NCBI GenBank assembly: GCA_030041335.1
Contig: JASHOB010000071.1
Span: 1-64,000, forward strand
DNA from: Alphaproteobacteria bacterium
GTDB lineage: Bacteria > Pseudomonadota > Alphaproteobacteria > ATCC43930 > CGMCC-115725
Direction: 5' to 3'
Length of the DNA: 64,000 bases
Shown piece after piece: positions 63,090 through 64,000 of the stretch (position 1 is the stretch's first letter; each line of letters starts with the position of its first letter). The notes beneath the pieces were generated by a model. The model saw only the letters and a list, made by a program, of their open reading frames with translations. It had not been told where the DNA came from and did no database searches. A program made the translations under genes and the position numbers.

Positions 63090-64000
63090 ATGATTCGACT
63101 TGCTACAGGCCGTGCCTTGCCTGCCCTGGCTGCATTGTCTGCGTTGGCGTTGACGGCGCCGTCGGCGCGCGCCGCCGATGCGATCAAGATCGGGTTTAGC
63201 ATGGAGCAGACCGGCAATCTCGCCAGCGGCGGCACGACCGCGCTGCGCGCGATGAAGATCTGGGAACGGGACATCAACGCCAAGGGCGGGTTGCTGGGCC
63301 GGCCGGTGACGCTTGTCTATTACGACGATCAAAGCAGCCCCGCGAACGTGCCTGGCATCTACACGAAACTCCTCGACGTCGACAAAGTCGACCTGCTGGT
63401 CTCGTCCTATGGCACCAACATGATCGCGCCGGCAATGCCGGTTGCGATGGACCACGAGAAGGTGTTCATGACGCTGTTCGGCACGGCGGTGAACGACAAG
63501 TTCAACTACGACAAATATTTCCAGATCCTGCCCAACGGCAAGGATACTGCCGTGGCGCCGTCCAAAGGTTGGTTCGACGTCGCGATGACGCTCAACCCGA
63601 AACCCAAGACCGTCGCGTTGCTCGCGGCCGACGCCGAGTACGCGCAGAACGTGATCGCTGGCGCCCGCCGCATCATCGGCGAACGCGGGCTCCGCATCGT
63701 CTACGACAGCAAGTACGATCCCAAGACCGTCGATTACCTCCCGATCGTGCGCGCGCTGCAGGCGGCCAATGCCGACCTCGTCTATGTCGCCTCCTACCCG
63801 GCCGATTCCGTCGGCATCATCAAGGCGGTGCATGAGGTCGGGCTGAAGGCCAGTTTATTCGGCGGCGGCATGATCGGCCTGGCCTTCGCGCCGATCAAGG
63901 TGGCGCTGGGGCCGATGCTCAACGGCATCACGGCCTTCGATGTCTACGTGCCCGAGCCGACGATGAAGTTTCCCGGTGTCGAGGCGTTCCTCAAACGCTA
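63090..64000 (+). CDS. ABC transporter substrate-binding protein, branched-chain type (cut by right edge)
   Basis: The first 303 codons of a periplasmic binding protein; the gene runs past base 64000. GGGAGGG precedes the ATG. The signal peptide is MIRLATGRALPALAALSALA with cleavage near SARAAD, and the mature start IKIGFSMEQTGNLASGG with LLGRPVTLVYYDDQSSPANV is the Peripla_BP_6 pattern. It differs clearly from the binding protein at 611-1813. Transporter genes may lie further right. Long minus-strand frames here are shadows. Confidence 0.9.
   Translation, partial: MIRLATGRALPALAALSALALTAPSARAADAIKIGFSMEQTGNLASGGTTALRAMKIWERDINAKGGLLGRPVTLVYYDDQSSPANVPGIYTKLLDVDKVDLLVSSYGTNMIAPAMPVAMDHEKVFMTLFGTAVNDKFNYDKYFQILPNGKDTAVAPSKGWFDVAMTLNPKPKTVALLAADAEYAQNVIAGARRIIGERGLRIVYDSKYDPKTVDYLPIVRALQAANADLVYVASYPADSVGIIKAVHEVGLKASLFGGGMIGLAFAPIKVALGPMLNGITAFDVYVPEPTMKFPGVEAFLKR

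Noticed and set aside
1-64000. CRISPR arrays, prophage, insertion sequences, toxin-antitoxin pairs, retrons
   Set aside because: No repeat-spacer pattern, transposase, integrase, reverse transcriptase or small toxin gene was recognised in the window.

Overview
The window is GC-rich, almost fully coding DNA that looks chromosomal and alphaproteobacterial. The evidence is the gene set and order: a MucR/Ros regulator next to Fur, the block miaB-phoH-ybeY-corC-lnt-XRE regulator-trmB, the plant-like type of glutamate-cysteine ligase, ornithine-lipid genes and a DUF4239 protein. A Rhodospirillales- or Hyphomicrobiales-like genome is likely; I cannot name the genus. I see no rRNA, tRNA, CRISPR array, insertion sequence or prophage.

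Left part (1-22 kb) is mostly accessory and catabolic. It starts with the N-terminus of a ThDP enzyme running off the left edge, then an orphan branched-chain-type binding protein, an exported PQQ-like beta-propeller and a Rieske oxygenase. Next is a molybdenum-hydroxylase locus: one 2Fe-2S subunit followed by two tandem Tat-exported molybdopterin subunits (paralogues with near-identical tracts that suggest gene conversion). A triheme cytochrome c and an exported SMP-30-like propeller are divergently transcribed and share a region holding two copies of a 14-bp repeat. Two aldehyde dehydrogenases, an alpha/beta hydrolase, MetY, two membrane proteins and a phosphotransferase/DUF1345 pair follow. 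I infer oxidation of an unidentified substrate in the periplasm with electrons passed to cytochrome c, then aldehyde oxidation in the cytoplasm.

Central part (22-49 kb) is housekeeping and stress functions: prkA-yeaH-ycgB (PrkA kinase, VWA protein, SpoVR), msrB, a probable frameshifted gene fused in frame to rsmE, gshA, a NifU-type Fe-S carrier, a VanX-type dipeptidase, tsaB-rimI, mucR, and a tightly overlapping eight-gene operon fur-olsB-olsA-miaB-phoH-ybeY-corC-lnt. The XRE regulator and trmB follow, but metK, often between them in relatives, is absent. GFA-yqeY, carA, carB and greA complete the block.

Right part (49-64 kb) is catabolic again: quinone oxidoreductase and dienelactone hydrolase, a GMC oxidoreductase/amidase pair, a CoA-transferase-like pair (possibly IpdAB-like) with an acyl-CoA ligase, a membrane histidine kinase without a partner regulator, a flavin monooxygenase coupled to an alpha/beta hydrolase whose nucleophile serine is alanine, a methyltransferase and a second binding protein cut by the right edge.

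I did not find a clearly new defence or mobile system. The best candidates for novelty are the two-large-subunit molybdenum hydroxylase locus with its repeat-bearing divergent promoter, the Ser-to-Ala hydrolase operon, the IpdAB-like pair and the broken gene before rsmE.
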